Assembly: GCA_965226435.1 (NCBI GenBank)
Contig: CBDDCY010000010.1
Location: forward strand, 124,001 to 188,000
DNA from: UBA6623 sp965226435
Lineage (GTDB): Bacteria > Acidobacteriota > Terriglobia > Bryobacterales > UBA6623
DNA length: 64,000 bases
Direction: 5' to 3'
In this document: piece by piece, positions 16,583-24,861 of the stretch
How positions within the stretch are numbered: the stretch's first letter is position 1
How the letters are laid out: every line of letters starts with the position of its first letter
Notes under the pieces: generated by a model
Told to the model about the DNA's origin: nothing
Seen by the model: only the letters and a program-made list of their open reading frames with translations
The model's database searches: none
Translations under genes and position numbers: made by a program

Positions 16583-19500
16583 CTATTTCTTACCCGCGAC
16601 GATCGCCAGAATCGTTTTTCCGAACTTGCTTGCCAAGCGCGGACCAATGCCGGGAACCTGCAACAACTCCGCCTCGTTCGCGGGGTGGTAACGAGCAATG
16701 GCGTGGAGAGTACGATCGGGAAACACGCGAAACGCCGGGGTGCGCTGCACTCGCGCCTGGATCAGGCGCCAATTCCTCAGCCGCTCAATCAAATCGGCAT
16801 CGGCGCGCGCTTCCGACATCCCATCAGGAACCGCCGCCCCCCCCGCCGCGGCCTTCGCTCGGCGTTTGCCCGTCGCGGCGACCTTCCGCTTCGCCGCCTT
16901 CTTCTTTCTCTTGCGCGGCTCCCGCGGGGCCTCGGCGGCCAAGGTCACGAAATCCCCGGCGGAGGTGGTCAGACTTCGGCCCTCATCGGTCAAGAAAACG
17001 CGCCGGTATTCAATGCGACGACCCTCTTTCTCGAAGGCGTCGACAACCGTCTTAACAAGACCGGCGCGGGCCGCTCCCGCCAGCAATTTTTCAAACACCT
17101 TGCGTTCCAGCAACGCCGCCGACAGCGCCTGCTCGTGGAGGCGGCCGACGGAGAGGCCGTCGCGCGCCTTGAGAGTCTTGACCATGTCGTCAATGGCTGT
17201 TTTTTCCTCCCCACTCGGTGAACGATAACGCTGCACCACACAGCTGTCGGGAGCGCAGATGTCACATATCCCGCAGGGCTTTTGCGAATCTTCCTGGTCG
17301 CCGAAGTGACGCACGAGCTCTAACATCCGACACTCATTCGCCTCGGCGAAGTGAACAATATGATCGAGCTGAGCCAGCTTGTGGTCGGACTGTCTCTGAT
17401 AGCCCGGCTTCCAACCGTCCCGGCCGCATTGAATGTTTTCTTCGGGATCGATCAACGCGCCGCCTTGAATCCAAAGTTTCTCGATCGCCTTTTCAAAGAC
17501 AATCGGGTCCATCTTCAAGCGACGCTCGATATTGCGTCGCGGTTCGGGCTCGTCGCGAAGTTGTTTGTAGATCTCCTCCAGCTCGGCGATCAGCGGGTAG
17601 TCACGTTCGTGAAAAAATTCGTGGGTCTTGCGGTCCGACCAGGAATACATCAGCACGGCCCGGGAAGGCTTGCCGTCGCGGCCGGCGCGGCCGATTTCTT
17701 GATAGTAGGCTTCGATACTGCCCGGCAAACCTGTGTGAGCGACGGTGCGGACATCGGGTTTGTCGATCCCCATCCCGAAGGCGATCGTCGCGACAATCAC
17801 TTCATACCCGCCCCCCAGAAAGCCCGCCTGCACTTGGTCGCGCACCCGCGGCAGCATCCCGGCGTGATAGGCGGCGGCGGGAAACAGCGCGGATAGCTCC
17901 GCCGCCAACGCCTCGGCCGACTTTCTGGTCGGCGCATAAACGATCGCCGGACGCCGCGCGGCATCCCCCAGCAATTTCGCCACCGCCGGGGGCCGCTGAC
18001 TCGGCGTCAGCTCAACCACTTCCACCGCGATGTTTTCACGCCGAAAACCGTGAATCGATCGCAGCCCGTTTTCCAACGCCAATTGTTCCGCGATATCGTC
18101 TTGGACCAGCGGCGTCGCCGTCGCCGTCATGGCGATCACAGGCGCGGGCCGCAGCATCGGCAGCCGCTCGCCAAGCCGCCGGTAGTCGGGGCGAAAATCA
18201 TGTCCCCATTGGGAAATGCAATGGGCTTCGTCGATGGCGATCAGCGCCGGAGTGCGCTTAGCGAGCATTTCGGGAAAACCGGGCACCGCCAACCGCTCCG
18301 GGGCAATGAAGAGAAAATCGAGATCACCCGCCAGGTAGCGAAAGCAAACATCACGACTCGCCTCACGGTCACGCCCCGAATGAATGCGCTCGGCGCGAAA
18401 GCCCATCTGCTTCAGCTTCCCGACTTGGTCCTCCATCAGCGCGATCAACGGGCTGACCACAAGCGTCACCCCCTCGCGGGCATACCCTGGCAGCTGGTAG
18501 CAGAGCGATTTTCCCGCCGCGGTCGGCATCACCAACAGAACGTCCCTCCCGCCGCGCACGGCCTCGCACACATCTTGTTGATACTTGCGAAACCCTTCAA
18601 AACCGAAGGCCGATTGCAACAGGTCGAGTAGATCGCCAGTCCACTTCCCATTGTGGGCAGGCACATTCCCGCCCGCGGACGCTTGAACAACTTGGCCGTT
18701 ACTCGCGTCGGTCGGCGGGTTCGGGCCGACAGAGCGAATTGGAGCGGTAACCGCAGGCGCTTGCCCGAAGCCGGCCGCCCCGCCGGTCCCCACATGCGCC
18801 GCCGCGACCGCTTGCGGCTCGCGCATCGCCTCGGCGGGAAGGCCCTCGAAGGGTTTGGCTCTCGGACCGCCGACAACCTCTCGGACATAGTCTTCGATGC
18901 GCCGCATAAACCCGTCGAACTCCGCCTCGCCGCGTTCCATCTTGCGCAATTCGGCTTCCCATTCCCCCGTCATCGCCGGACTCTTAACCGCCGGGTGCAC
19001 CGAGCCGGTCAACTGAATTCCCTTGTCCAATGCTTCGAGAGACTTGCCCTTTCGGGCGATGTATTCGCGCCGCAGCAACGTCTCAATAATCGCGGCGCGC
19101 GTGGCGGGCGTACCCAGCCCGCAATCTTTCATCGCGTCGGAAAGCTCTTTCTCCTCAAGAGTTTTCCCGGCGGATTCCATCGCCGTGAGCAACGTGGCTT
19201 CCGTGAAACGTCGCGGCGGCCGAGTTTTCTTCGCCACAGCCTCGGCGTCGCTTACCAGTCGCGGTTGTCCTGCGGCAAGTCCGGCGGGCAGTTGCTGTTG
19301 CGGTTCCTGTCCGGACCCGCGAGACGAAGCGCCGGTTCTTGGGAAAGGCGCGTCCAGCACTTTCCAGCCCACCTGCTCGATCGACGTGCCGGAGCTGAAG
19401 AAGCGTTCAACAATCAGTTCCGCCCCGTCTTCACCCCGTGACGTCACGGAGGTGATCACATTAGTCACCGCGAGAATGTGGTCCTTGTGCCAAGCGCTCA

Positions 19501-20845
19501 GCAGACGTCGACAAACCAGATCGTAGATCTTCGCCTCGTCGCCGCCCGCGGGGAGCGACGACCTCACCGTCGTCGGAATAATGGCGTGGTGATCGCTGAC
19601 CTTGGTGTCGTCGACGAAGCGCCGGTTCAGCGGTCGGCTGCCGGTCCCGGGGGCGAGCGCATCCTGATAGGGCGCGGCGACGGCCGCGACAACTTGGTCG
19701 AGAGTCGCGGCGACATCCTTGGACAAATGTCGGCTGTCGGTACGCGGGTAGGTCAGCAGCTTGTGCTTTTCGTAAAGCGTCTGCGCCAAATCGAGAGTTC
19801 GTTTCGCGCTGAAACCGTAAAGCCGATTCGCGTGACGTTGCAACTCGGTGAGGTCGTAGAAACGCGGCGGGCCAATGCGCTTGGTCTCGCGCTCGAGCGA
19901 CTCGATGCGCGCATCGCCGGTCCGCGCGCGCCCGATGATCTGTTCCGCAAGTTCCCCGCCGACGGGGAGCCGCGTCTTGCGTTTGGCCTCGTCGGTCGAC
20001 TTCTCCTCTTGACCTTCAGCCGGGGTGGGTTTCGCGGAGGCCGCCTCCGCCTCTGTCCCCGTTTCGCTCTCGGCGCCTTGCTGAAAATACGTGCCGCGAT
20101 AAGCGCCGCCCTCGGCAGAATTCTCCTTCCGCGCCGTGTCCGCTGCCGCGGCATTCTCGGCCGGCTCGAACGTCGCCACGACTTCCAAATAGTCTTCAGC
20201 TATGAAATTCTGAATCGCCAGCTCCCGCTCGACCAACATCGCCAGCGTCGGTGTTTGTACACGCCCAACGGAAAGATTCACATTGCAGTCAAGGGTATAG
20301 GCTCGCGAGAGGTTCATCCCGACCAGCCAATCGGCGCGACTGCGGGCGCGCGCGGCGTCGGCTAGGCGGTCATAGGCACTCGAAGGCCGCAGAGTGCGTA
20401 AACCTTTTCGAATCGCGTCGGGTGTCAGTGACGAGATCCACAAGCGGTCGACTTCTTTGTCCGAACCGGCGGCTTCGTATATGTAGCGAAAAATCAGTTC
20501 GCCCTCGCGGCCGGCGTCCGTGGCGGCGACGACACGGCCGACCTTGGAGCTCGTGAGAATTCTGCGCACGACCTCGAACTGGTCGCGGCTCTGTTCGTAG
20601 ACGACCAACGGCCACTCGCTTGGCAACAGCGGCAGCGTGTCGCGTCGCCAAACGCGCCAGTCCGCATTCATCTCATGCGGCTCGGCGAGGGCCACTAGAT
20701 GCCCGATGGCCCAGGTAACGATGTATCCGTTGCCGTGACGGTATCCCTCGCCGCGTTTGTGGGCGCCGAGGACGTCGGCAAGGTCACGAGCAACAGAAGG
20801 CTTCTCGGCGACAACGGCCGTGGCCTTGACGGAGGAGGTGGGCAC
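16583..20845 (-). CDS. DNA topoisomerase III - RecQ helicase - HRDC fusion protein
   Basis: One uninterrupted 1420-residue frame encodes two enzymes. Residues 8-660 are a type IA topoisomerase: Toprim glutamate E14 (VVAEKPSVAR), ATDAGREGELIFRY at 108-121, and the active-site tyrosine Y366 in LLTYPRTDSRHLS. A linker of about 70 residues leads to RecQ at 735-1260: Walker A PTAAGKS (774-780), DEAH 872-875 (IDEAHCISQWGHDFRP), motif VI IGRAGRDG, and zinc cysteines C1172, C1191, C1194 and C1197. A lysine/arginine-rich segment (1310-1335) precedes an HRDC domain (1350-1418). RecQ and topoisomerase III jointly decatenate DNA and dissolve recombination intermediates; here they are covalently joined. 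An acidic, low-complexity insert at about 230-295 is unusual. A HicA-like gene follows closely. Confidence 0.93.
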   Translation of the reverse strand: MPTSSVKATAVVAEKPSVARDLADVLGAHKRGEGYRHGNGYIVTWAIGHLVALAEPHEMNADWRVWRRDTLPLLPSEWPLVVYEQSRDQFEVVRRILTSSKVGRVVAATDAGREGELIFRYIYEAAGSDKEVDRLWISSLTPDAIRKGLRTLRPSSAYDRLADAARARSRADWLVGMNLSRAYTLDCNVNLSVGRVQTPTLAMLVERELAIQNFIAEDYLEVVATFEPAENAAAADTARKENSAEGGAYRGTYFQQGAESETGTEAEAASAKPTPAEGQEEKSTDEAKRKTRLPVGGELAEQIIGRARTGDARIESLERETKRIGPPRFYDLTELQRHANRLYGFSAKRTLDLAQTLYEKHKLLTYPRTDSRHLSKDVAATLDQVVAAVAAPYQDALAPGTGSRPLNRRFVDDTKVSDHHAIIPTTVRSSLPAGGDEAKIYDLVCRRLLSAWHKDHILAVTNVITSVTSRGEDGAELIVERFFSSGTSIEQVGWKVLDAPFPRTGASSRGSGQEPQQQLPAGLAAGQPRLVSDAEAVAKKTRPPRRFTEATLLTAMESAGKTLEEKELSDAMKDCGLGTPATRAAIIETLLRREYIARKGKSLEALDKGIQLTGSVHPAVKSPAMTGEWEAELRKMERGEAEFDGFMRRIEDYVREVVGGPRAKPFEGLPAEAMREPQAVAAAHVGTGGAAGFGQAPAVTAPIRSVGPNPPTDASNGQVVQASAGGNVPAHNGKWTGDLLDLLQSAFGFEGFRKYQQDVCEAVRGGRDVLLVMPTAAGKSLCYQLPGYAREGVTLVVSPLIALMEDQVGKLKQMGFRAERIHSGRDREASRDVCFRYLAGDLDFLFIAPERLAVPGFPEMLAKRTPALIAIDEAHCISQWGHDFRPDYRRLGERLPMLRPAPVIAMTATATPLVQDDIAEQLALENGLRSIHGFRRENIAVEVVELTPSQRPPAVAKLLGDAARRPAIVYAPTRKSAEALAAELSALFPAAAYHAGMLPRVRDQVQAGFLGGGYEVIVATIAFGMGIDKPDVRTVAHTGLPGSIEAYYQEIGRAGRDGKPSRAVLMYSWSDRKTHEFFHERDYPLIAELEEIYKQLRDEPEPRRNIERRLKMDPIVFEKAIEKLWIQGGALIDPEENIQCGRDGWKPGYQRQSDHKLAQLDHIVHFAEANECRMLELVRHFGDQEDSQKPCGICDICAPDSCVVQRYRSPSGEEKTAIDDMVKTLKARDGLSVGRLHEQALSAALLERKVFEKLLAGAARAGLVKTVVDAFEKEGRRIEYRRVFLTDEGRSLTTSAGDFVTLAAEAPREPRKRKKKAAKRKVAATGKRRAKAAAGGAAVPDGMSEARADADLIERLRNWRLIQARVQRTPAFRVFPDRTLHAIARYHPANEAELLQVPGIGPRLASKFGKTILAIVAGKK

Positions 20846-20878
20846 TGAATTAAGAACATTTTACCGCGCGGCTGGTTA

Positions 20879-20914
20879 GCCGTGAACCGTTAGCCGTTAG
20901 CCGTGAACGGCTGT
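20879..20914. repeat. Short GTGAACC/GTTAGCC direct repeats, copy 1
   Basis: Successive 7-8 base units of the form CGTGAACC, GTTAGCC, GTTAGCC, GTGAACG. The same units reappear on both sides of flgJ, at 21513-21568 and 21670-21723. They do not code for anything recognisable. Confidence 0.6.
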
Positions 20915-21112
20915 GCGACATAAATGTGGGAGGTGGCTCCAGTCATACGAGCAGTGGAATCAGAGCCCTGAGCGCAAGCGACGGGCCAAACGACCGCGCA
21001 CAAAAACTTCCGGGCGGCAGCCCGGTTCACCGATCGGTTCACCGGACTTGAATTGCCAATAGGACGTCCGTCAAGGGCCGGTTGCCGGGGTAAGCCCTCG
21101 ATGTCTCGAACG

Positions 21113-21133
21113 AGGCCGTTTCAACGGCCTTTT
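21113..21133 (+). terminator. Hairpin followed by a short T run
   Basis: AGGCCGTT and AACGGCCT form an 8-bp stem with a 2-base loop, followed by TTT on the plus strand. No plus-strand gene ends here. It may instead act on the minus-strand flgJ transcript, on which side no T run follows. Function is uncertain. Confidence 0.35.
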
Positions 21134-21198
21134 GCCAATGCGGCTTTGGCCTTGGCCGAATCAAGAGAAAACAGCGGGGCCGCCGATCGGTTCACGGT

Positions 21199-21501
21199 TC
21201 ACCGTTCCATCGGAACGTCTTTCACCAGCAGGCGAGCGAAACCGAAGGTTCCCTTCTCGGCAAGGACCTTGGCGAACTGCTGCTCGGCCATTTCGAGATA
21301 GCCTTCGCCTCCGGTCATTTCGTCTTCGCTTTCGTAGAGGCGTCCGGCTTGGCGAGCCGTCTTGAGCAACTGCTGAATCATCATCGCCTCGAATTCCTTC
21401 GCGGCGGCTTCAAGTCGTTGGCGGCTCTGGACGGAAGAGTTTTTCGCCCCTTGAAGGGATAAGGAAACAGTTGGGTTCGGAATGTTGACGGATATGGACA
21501 T
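21199..21501 (-). CDS. flgJ: Flagellar rod-binding protein, FlgJ N-terminal type
   Basis: The 100-residue protein is the rod-binding domain alone, without the peptidoglycan hydrolase domain of gammaproteobacterial FlgJ. Its core AAKEFEAMMIQQLLKTAR followed by MAEQQFAKVLAEKGTFGFA matches the family. It would cap or scaffold rod assembly in the periplasm, and a separate lytic enzyme would be needed to open the wall. It is the last gene of the minus-strand flg arm, 224 bases after flgI; that gap is filled with short repeats. Confidence 0.88.
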   Translation of the reverse strand: MSISVNIPNPTVSLSLQGAKNSSVQSRQRLEAAAKEFEAMMIQQLLKTARQAGRLYESEDEMTGGEGYLEMAEQQFAKVLAEKGTFGFARLLVKDVPMER

Positions 21502-21512
21502 GGCTTGCGTTC

Positions 21513-21568
21513 GTAAGCGATTAGCGGTTAATCGTGAACCATTACCAGTGAGTCGTTAACCGTGAGCC
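21513..21568. repeat. Short GTTAACC/GTGAGCC repeats, copy 2
   Basis: Units such as GATTAGCG, GTTAATC, GTGAACC, AGTGAGTC, GTTAACC and GTGAGCC occur in series just upstream of flgJ, between its start and flgI. They are degenerate versions of the units at 20879-20914. Confidence 0.5.
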
Positions 21569-21669
21569 GACCTAGCGCACGGCGTGGTGCCTGCCGTTGT
21601 GGTGAGTGCCGGACGCTGTAACCTCGACGCTTCCCGGAATTCCATACCGGAACCGATCAGCAGCATCTT

Positions 21670-21723
21670 CGGCTCACGGCTCACGGCTCACGGTTCACGG
21701 TTAACAGTTCACCGCTCACGGCC
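21670..21723. repeat. Short GGCTCAC/GGTTCAC repeats, copy 3
   Basis: A run of seven or so 7-8 base units (GGCTCAC three times, GGTTCAC, GGTTAAC, GTTCACC, GCTCACG) lies directly downstream of the flgI stop. It is in opposite orientation to copy 1, so the set brackets flgJ as an imperfect inverted arrangement. Confidence 0.6.
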
Positions 21724-21725
21724 AA

Positions 21726-22823
21726 TCAGATCACTTCCAGCCGCGCATCAAGTGCCCCCGCGGCGGCGATGCTCTGCATGATGGCGATGATGTCACGCGG
21801 CGTCGAGCCGATCGACATCAAGGCTTTCACAAGCTCTTCCACGCTGGCGCCTTCTTTGAGTGAAACTTGCCGGGCCTGCTCTTCAGTCACCTCCACACCG
21901 ACTTGGGGCGTGATCGCGGTCCGTCCACCCGATAGCGGCCCCGGTTGTGAAACCGCGTAGTCGGTCACAACCTGAACCGTCAAATTGCCGTGCAATACGG
22001 CCACTGGAGCGATCCTGACGGCGCTGCCGATTACTACCGTCCCGGTCCGTTCATTGAACACCACGGCGGCCGGCCGGTCGGTGGCTACATCAAGCCCATC
22101 GATAGCCGCGATGAATTCGACCGGGCGTCCGCGGTACTCGGCGGGCATCGTCACCAGGACGGTTGCCGAGTTCTCGGCCTTGGCGACCGTGCCGGCGAAC
22201 TTTCCGTTCAGCGCCGCGGTCAGCCGCGAGGCCGTTACAAAATCGGGCCGCCGTAGTTGCAGCCGAAAACCGGCCGGATCCGGCTCAACCGTTGGGGCGC
22301 GCTTCTCGACGGTCGCGCCCAGTGGAATCCGCCCCACGGTGGGGTGATTGACCTGCACGCCGGTTCCGCCGGTCCCCGCGCTGAAACCTCCGATCGACAC
22401 CGGTCCCTGACCGAGGGCGTAGACCTCGCCATTAGCGGCCTTCATCGAAGTCAGCAACAGCGTGCCGCCCTGTAACGTTGCGGCGTCGCCAATCGAGGAA
22501 ACGGTCAAGTCGATCTTCGTTCCCGGCGTGGCGAAAGGCGGCAGGTTGGCTGTCACCATCACCGCGGCCACGTTGTTGACCCGTAGGGCGGTCGCCGCGA
22601 CATTGACGCCCATCTTCTGTAATAGATTGGACAAACTCTGTGTGGAAAAGACGGTCTGCTGTCGATCACCGGTCCCATTGAGGCCGACAACCAAGCCATA
22701 CCCAAGCAACATGTTGTCGCGCACACCCTCAATGGATGTCAGATCCTTGAGGCGAGCCGCCGGAGCCAGCGGCGCAAGCGTCACCAGCAGCAGCAGCGGA
22801 ATCATCGGTTTGAGGAAAGTCAT
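21726..22823 (-). CDS. flgI: Flagellar P-ring protein FlgI
   Basis: FlgI forms the ring around the rod in the peptidoglycan layer. After a signal peptide (MTFLKPMIPLLLLVTLAPLAPA) the protein opens with the family signature RLKDLTSIEGVRDNMLLGYGLVVGLNGTGD. Later conserved parts include MGVNVAATALRVNNVAAVMVTANLPPFA, GTKIDVTVS-like sequence, GGTLLLTSMKAANGEVYALGQGPV, and the C-terminal LKEGASVEELVKALMSIGSTPRDIIAIMQSI. At 365 residues it has the normal length. It lies between flgH and flgJ in the usual order, and its gap to flgH is filled by an inverted-repeat element. Confidence 0.96.
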   Translation of the reverse strand: MTFLKPMIPLLLLVTLAPLAPAARLKDLTSIEGVRDNMLLGYGLVVGLNGTGDRQQTVFSTQSLSNLLQKMGVNVAATALRVNNVAAVMVTANLPPFATPGTKIDLTVSSIGDAATLQGGTLLLTSMKAANGEVYALGQGPVSIGGFSAGTGGTGVQVNHPTVGRIPLGATVEKRAPTVEPDPAGFRLQLRRPDFVTASRLTAALNGKFAGTVAKAENSATVLVTMPAEYRGRPVEFIAAIDGLDVATDRPAAVVFNERTGTVVIGSAVRIAPVAVLHGNLTVQVVTDYAVSQPGPLSGGRTAITPQVGVEVTEEQARQVSLKEGASVEELVKALMSIGSTPRDIIAIMQSIAAAGALDARLEVI

Positions 22824-22847
22824 GGTTTTTCGTGTCTACTGCGTACG

Positions 22848-22931
22848 TGTCGCCGTGACGCCGGGGTACGTGCCGCCGAATCACGGTTCAACCCGGCCAA
22901 ACGTGATTCGGCGCTACGTAGTTCGGCGACA
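22848..22931. repeat. Inverted-repeat intergenic element A (flgI-flgH gap)
   Basis: The element starts TGTCGCCG and ends CGGCGACA. Inside are a second pair of inverted arms (CCGCCGAATCACG / CGTGATTCGGCGC) and a GGGGTACG motif. It almost fills the gap between flgI and flgH and shares its ends and internal motif with elements at 32738-32882 and 33166-33326. Confidence 0.7.
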
Positions 22932-22935
22932 CGAC

Positions 22936-23652
22936 CTAAAACGGCAATATCTTCTTCAGGACGCGCATCAATATGTTCGGCCGCCGTATGGCGTCGTTCA
23001 CAATACCCTTGCCGTTGATGCGGAGTTCCATCATGGCCACCCGGTCGGACCGCACGCTGTTGTCGGCGGCCAGATCGGTTGGACGCACCATTCCTCTCAT
23101 CCAAACAGTTTATTTTTCGGAGTTTACGATCACTTCCTTAATGCCTTCGATAACCAGGTTTCCGCTGGGCATTACGTGCGTAACTTGGGCCGTGATCGTA
23201 GCCGTCACGCTGGTTTGCCGGGTCGTGCTTCCTTGGCCGTCAAGCGTCGACGCCCCGGAGTGCCGTGCCAGATTCGCCAATGCACCCGCCGGGTTGAGCA
23301 CCCCAAACAACGACGAAACGCTATTCGACGCATCCGAGGTCCGCGATGACGATGTCGACCCGCTGCTCAACGCGCTGGCCTGCTCGATCACGCGAATCGT
23401 GATCAAGTCGCCAATCACCGCCGCTTTGGGGTCCCGTCCCAATTCGGCCAGATAAGACCGGCCGTTGAAGAGCGACCCTTTCGAATAGCGCCCCCCGCCG
23501 GACGAGTTCAGCGATTCTTGAATGTGCCGTTCCAGAGTCTGCTCGCTAGACTGCCCCGCGCAAAGGCCGGCCACGACTCCCCAGACAACCACGATCCAAG
23601 CCGCCGACCGCCCACGCATCCGCGAGTTAGCCCTCCGACTTCTCTCCCTCAT
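22936..23652 (-). pseudogene. flgH: Flagellar L-ring protein FlgH with an in-frame premature stop
   Basis: FlgH forms the outer-membrane ring. The first part is typical: a hydrophobic leader, SLFNGRSYLAELGRDPKAAVIGDLITIRVIE, and THVMPSGNLVIEGIKEVIVNSEK. TAA then stops translation at 23110-23112. In the same frame the sequence continues TVWMRGMVRPTDLAADNSV, RINGKGIVNDAIRRP and KKILPF to a TAG at 22936, exactly the normal FlgH ending. Homologs usually carry glutamine where the stop is (NSEKQ), so a single CAA-to-TAA change explains it. The start at 23652 overlaps the flgA stop as ATGA; an ATG at 23619 is an alternative. No classical lipobox was seen; the leader ends VVAGLCAG. Confidence 0.85.
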
Positions 23653-24611
23653 CGGGTCCACTCTACTTCGGCGTGATTGGAGTCCAACACACGCGCCGAC
23701 ACCCGGCTACCCGACTCCAGGTTGCGGCACGCAATGACGTCACCCACGGCGGCGGCCTCCTCGGCGCGCCCCGGAACCCGCAGCATGATTAAGCCCGAAC
23801 GTAGTTGAAGCTCGATCAAATCCCCGCGGCGAACCGCTCGATTCTTGACCAACAGATCCGTCGTCAAGGCGTCGCCGCGATTCAATGAATACTTTAAGGA
23901 CATCTCGTCAACTGCGTCACGTGAAATGAGAAATTTCTCAGGATTGCCCGGCAGAGGACCCTCGCGAAACTCGAAGTCCTCGGGGCTGAGCGGGACTTTG
24001 GCGTCGAGCTTTTCCCGGGCAACGGCATACCGCCCGACGATCGAAATCGTCGCGCGCAGCCAGAGCGTTCCCCCGCGACCACCGTCCTCGCGCCAACGCA
24101 GCGCCACCGACGAGGGCCGATTCAGCCGTTGGAAAGAACCGGCGGCTTCGAACCTCAGTTCACCCGCCGGAACACGCAGGTCCTCGAATCCCACGAGCTC
24201 CACCTCGACTGCCCCGGACACGACGCCGTAGTAAGAGGCCACCGCTTCGCGCAGCCGCTCTTCCGCCTCCACCGGCCCGACCGTCCTCATGCGACGGGAG
24301 ATCAAAAGCGTCCCGGGCATCTCATCCCTCGTCAGATCAACGCCGAAACGGCGCCCCCAGCCAATCAGGCGGCTTGCCCCCACTCGGCGTTCGATGCCGG
24401 GCAGCGGAGCATAAGCGATCATTTCGGCCGGTTCGACCGCGCCCCAACCCGGCAGGACCGAAGCCAGGTCACCCGCCGTGAGACGGTCATGGTCAAGAGC
24501 CAGGCGAACCGTTTCCGACCCGGACATTTCCGACCCACGCGCTTCCGACGCCGACACGAACCCGCACGTCAAAACGGAAAGAAACACCGCCCACGCAGGT
24601 CTAACCCGCAT
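23649..24611 (-). CDS. flgA: Flagellar P-ring assembly chaperone FlgA
   Basis: FlgA is a periplasmic chaperone for FlgI. A signal peptide (AVFLSVLTCGFVSASEA) leads into a divergent N-terminal half. The C-terminal SAF and beta-clip region is recognisable from VGRYAVAREKLDAKVPLSPEDFEFREGPL onward, through SLNRGDALTTDLLVKNRAVRRGDLIELQLRSG and a terminal GDVIACRNLESGSRVSARVLD. At 320 residues it is longer than the 220-residue enteric FlgA, as in many other phyla. The end overlaps the flgH start by four bases. The upstream 250-base gap to flgG holds a dispersed repeat. Confidence 0.9.
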   Translation of the reverse strand: MRVRPAWAVFLSVLTCGFVSASEARGSEMSGSETVRLALDHDRLTAGDLASVLPGWGAVEPAEMIAYAPLPGIERRVGASRLIGWGRRFGVDLTRDEMPGTLLISRRMRTVGPVEAEERLREAVASYYGVVSGAVEVELVGFEDLRVPAGELRFEAAGSFQRLNRPSSVALRWREDGGRGGTLWLRATISIVGRYAVAREKLDAKVPLSPEDFEFREGPLPGNPEKFLISRDAVDEMSLKYSLNRGDALTTDLLVKNRAVRRGDLIELQLRSGLIMLRVPGRAEEAAAVGDVIACRNLESGSRVSARVLDSNHAEVEWTR

Positions 24612-24785
24612 TTCTCACCGCCTGACGGGCAAAGCACACGATAGGCCCGCCATTACTTCGTTGCGCTTGCTCGCCGTGCTCACCGTACTGTTCGAGTACG
24701 CCTCCGCGCGCCAAGCGGCGCGCGCCTCGTACTGACGGGCCTCTCGTGCACTTTGCCTCGCCACGCGATGAGAAAAGCGGGCTAA
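24611..24785 (+). repeat. Dispersed intergenic repeat, copy 1
   Basis: A 94-base block at 24611-24704 matches 63696-63789 on the opposite strand with only about a dozen differences. A second 34-base block (24731-24764) matches 63622-63655, and similarity fades out near 24785. Between the blocks lies a GCGCGCC/GGCGCGC hairpin. The element fills the gap between flgG and flgA. Confidence 0.75.
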
Positions 24786-24861
24786 TCCACTTTCGCTCCC
24801 CGCCGAAAAATCCCGCCGAGGCTGCCGTCAAGGAAATCAGATTACTCAAGACCACCCTCCT

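Larger units (their letters stand above)
20846..21198. other. 353-base gene-poor gap upstream of topB-recQ
   Basis: No convincing gene is visible. The gap holds the upstream region of the fusion gene, a short run of GTGAACC/GTTAGCC repeats, a CCGGGC/GCCCGG hairpin near 21021-21036 and an 8-bp hairpin at 21113-21130. A GC-rich start (about 20,950-21,100) shows no strong promoter by eye. Confidence 0.6.
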
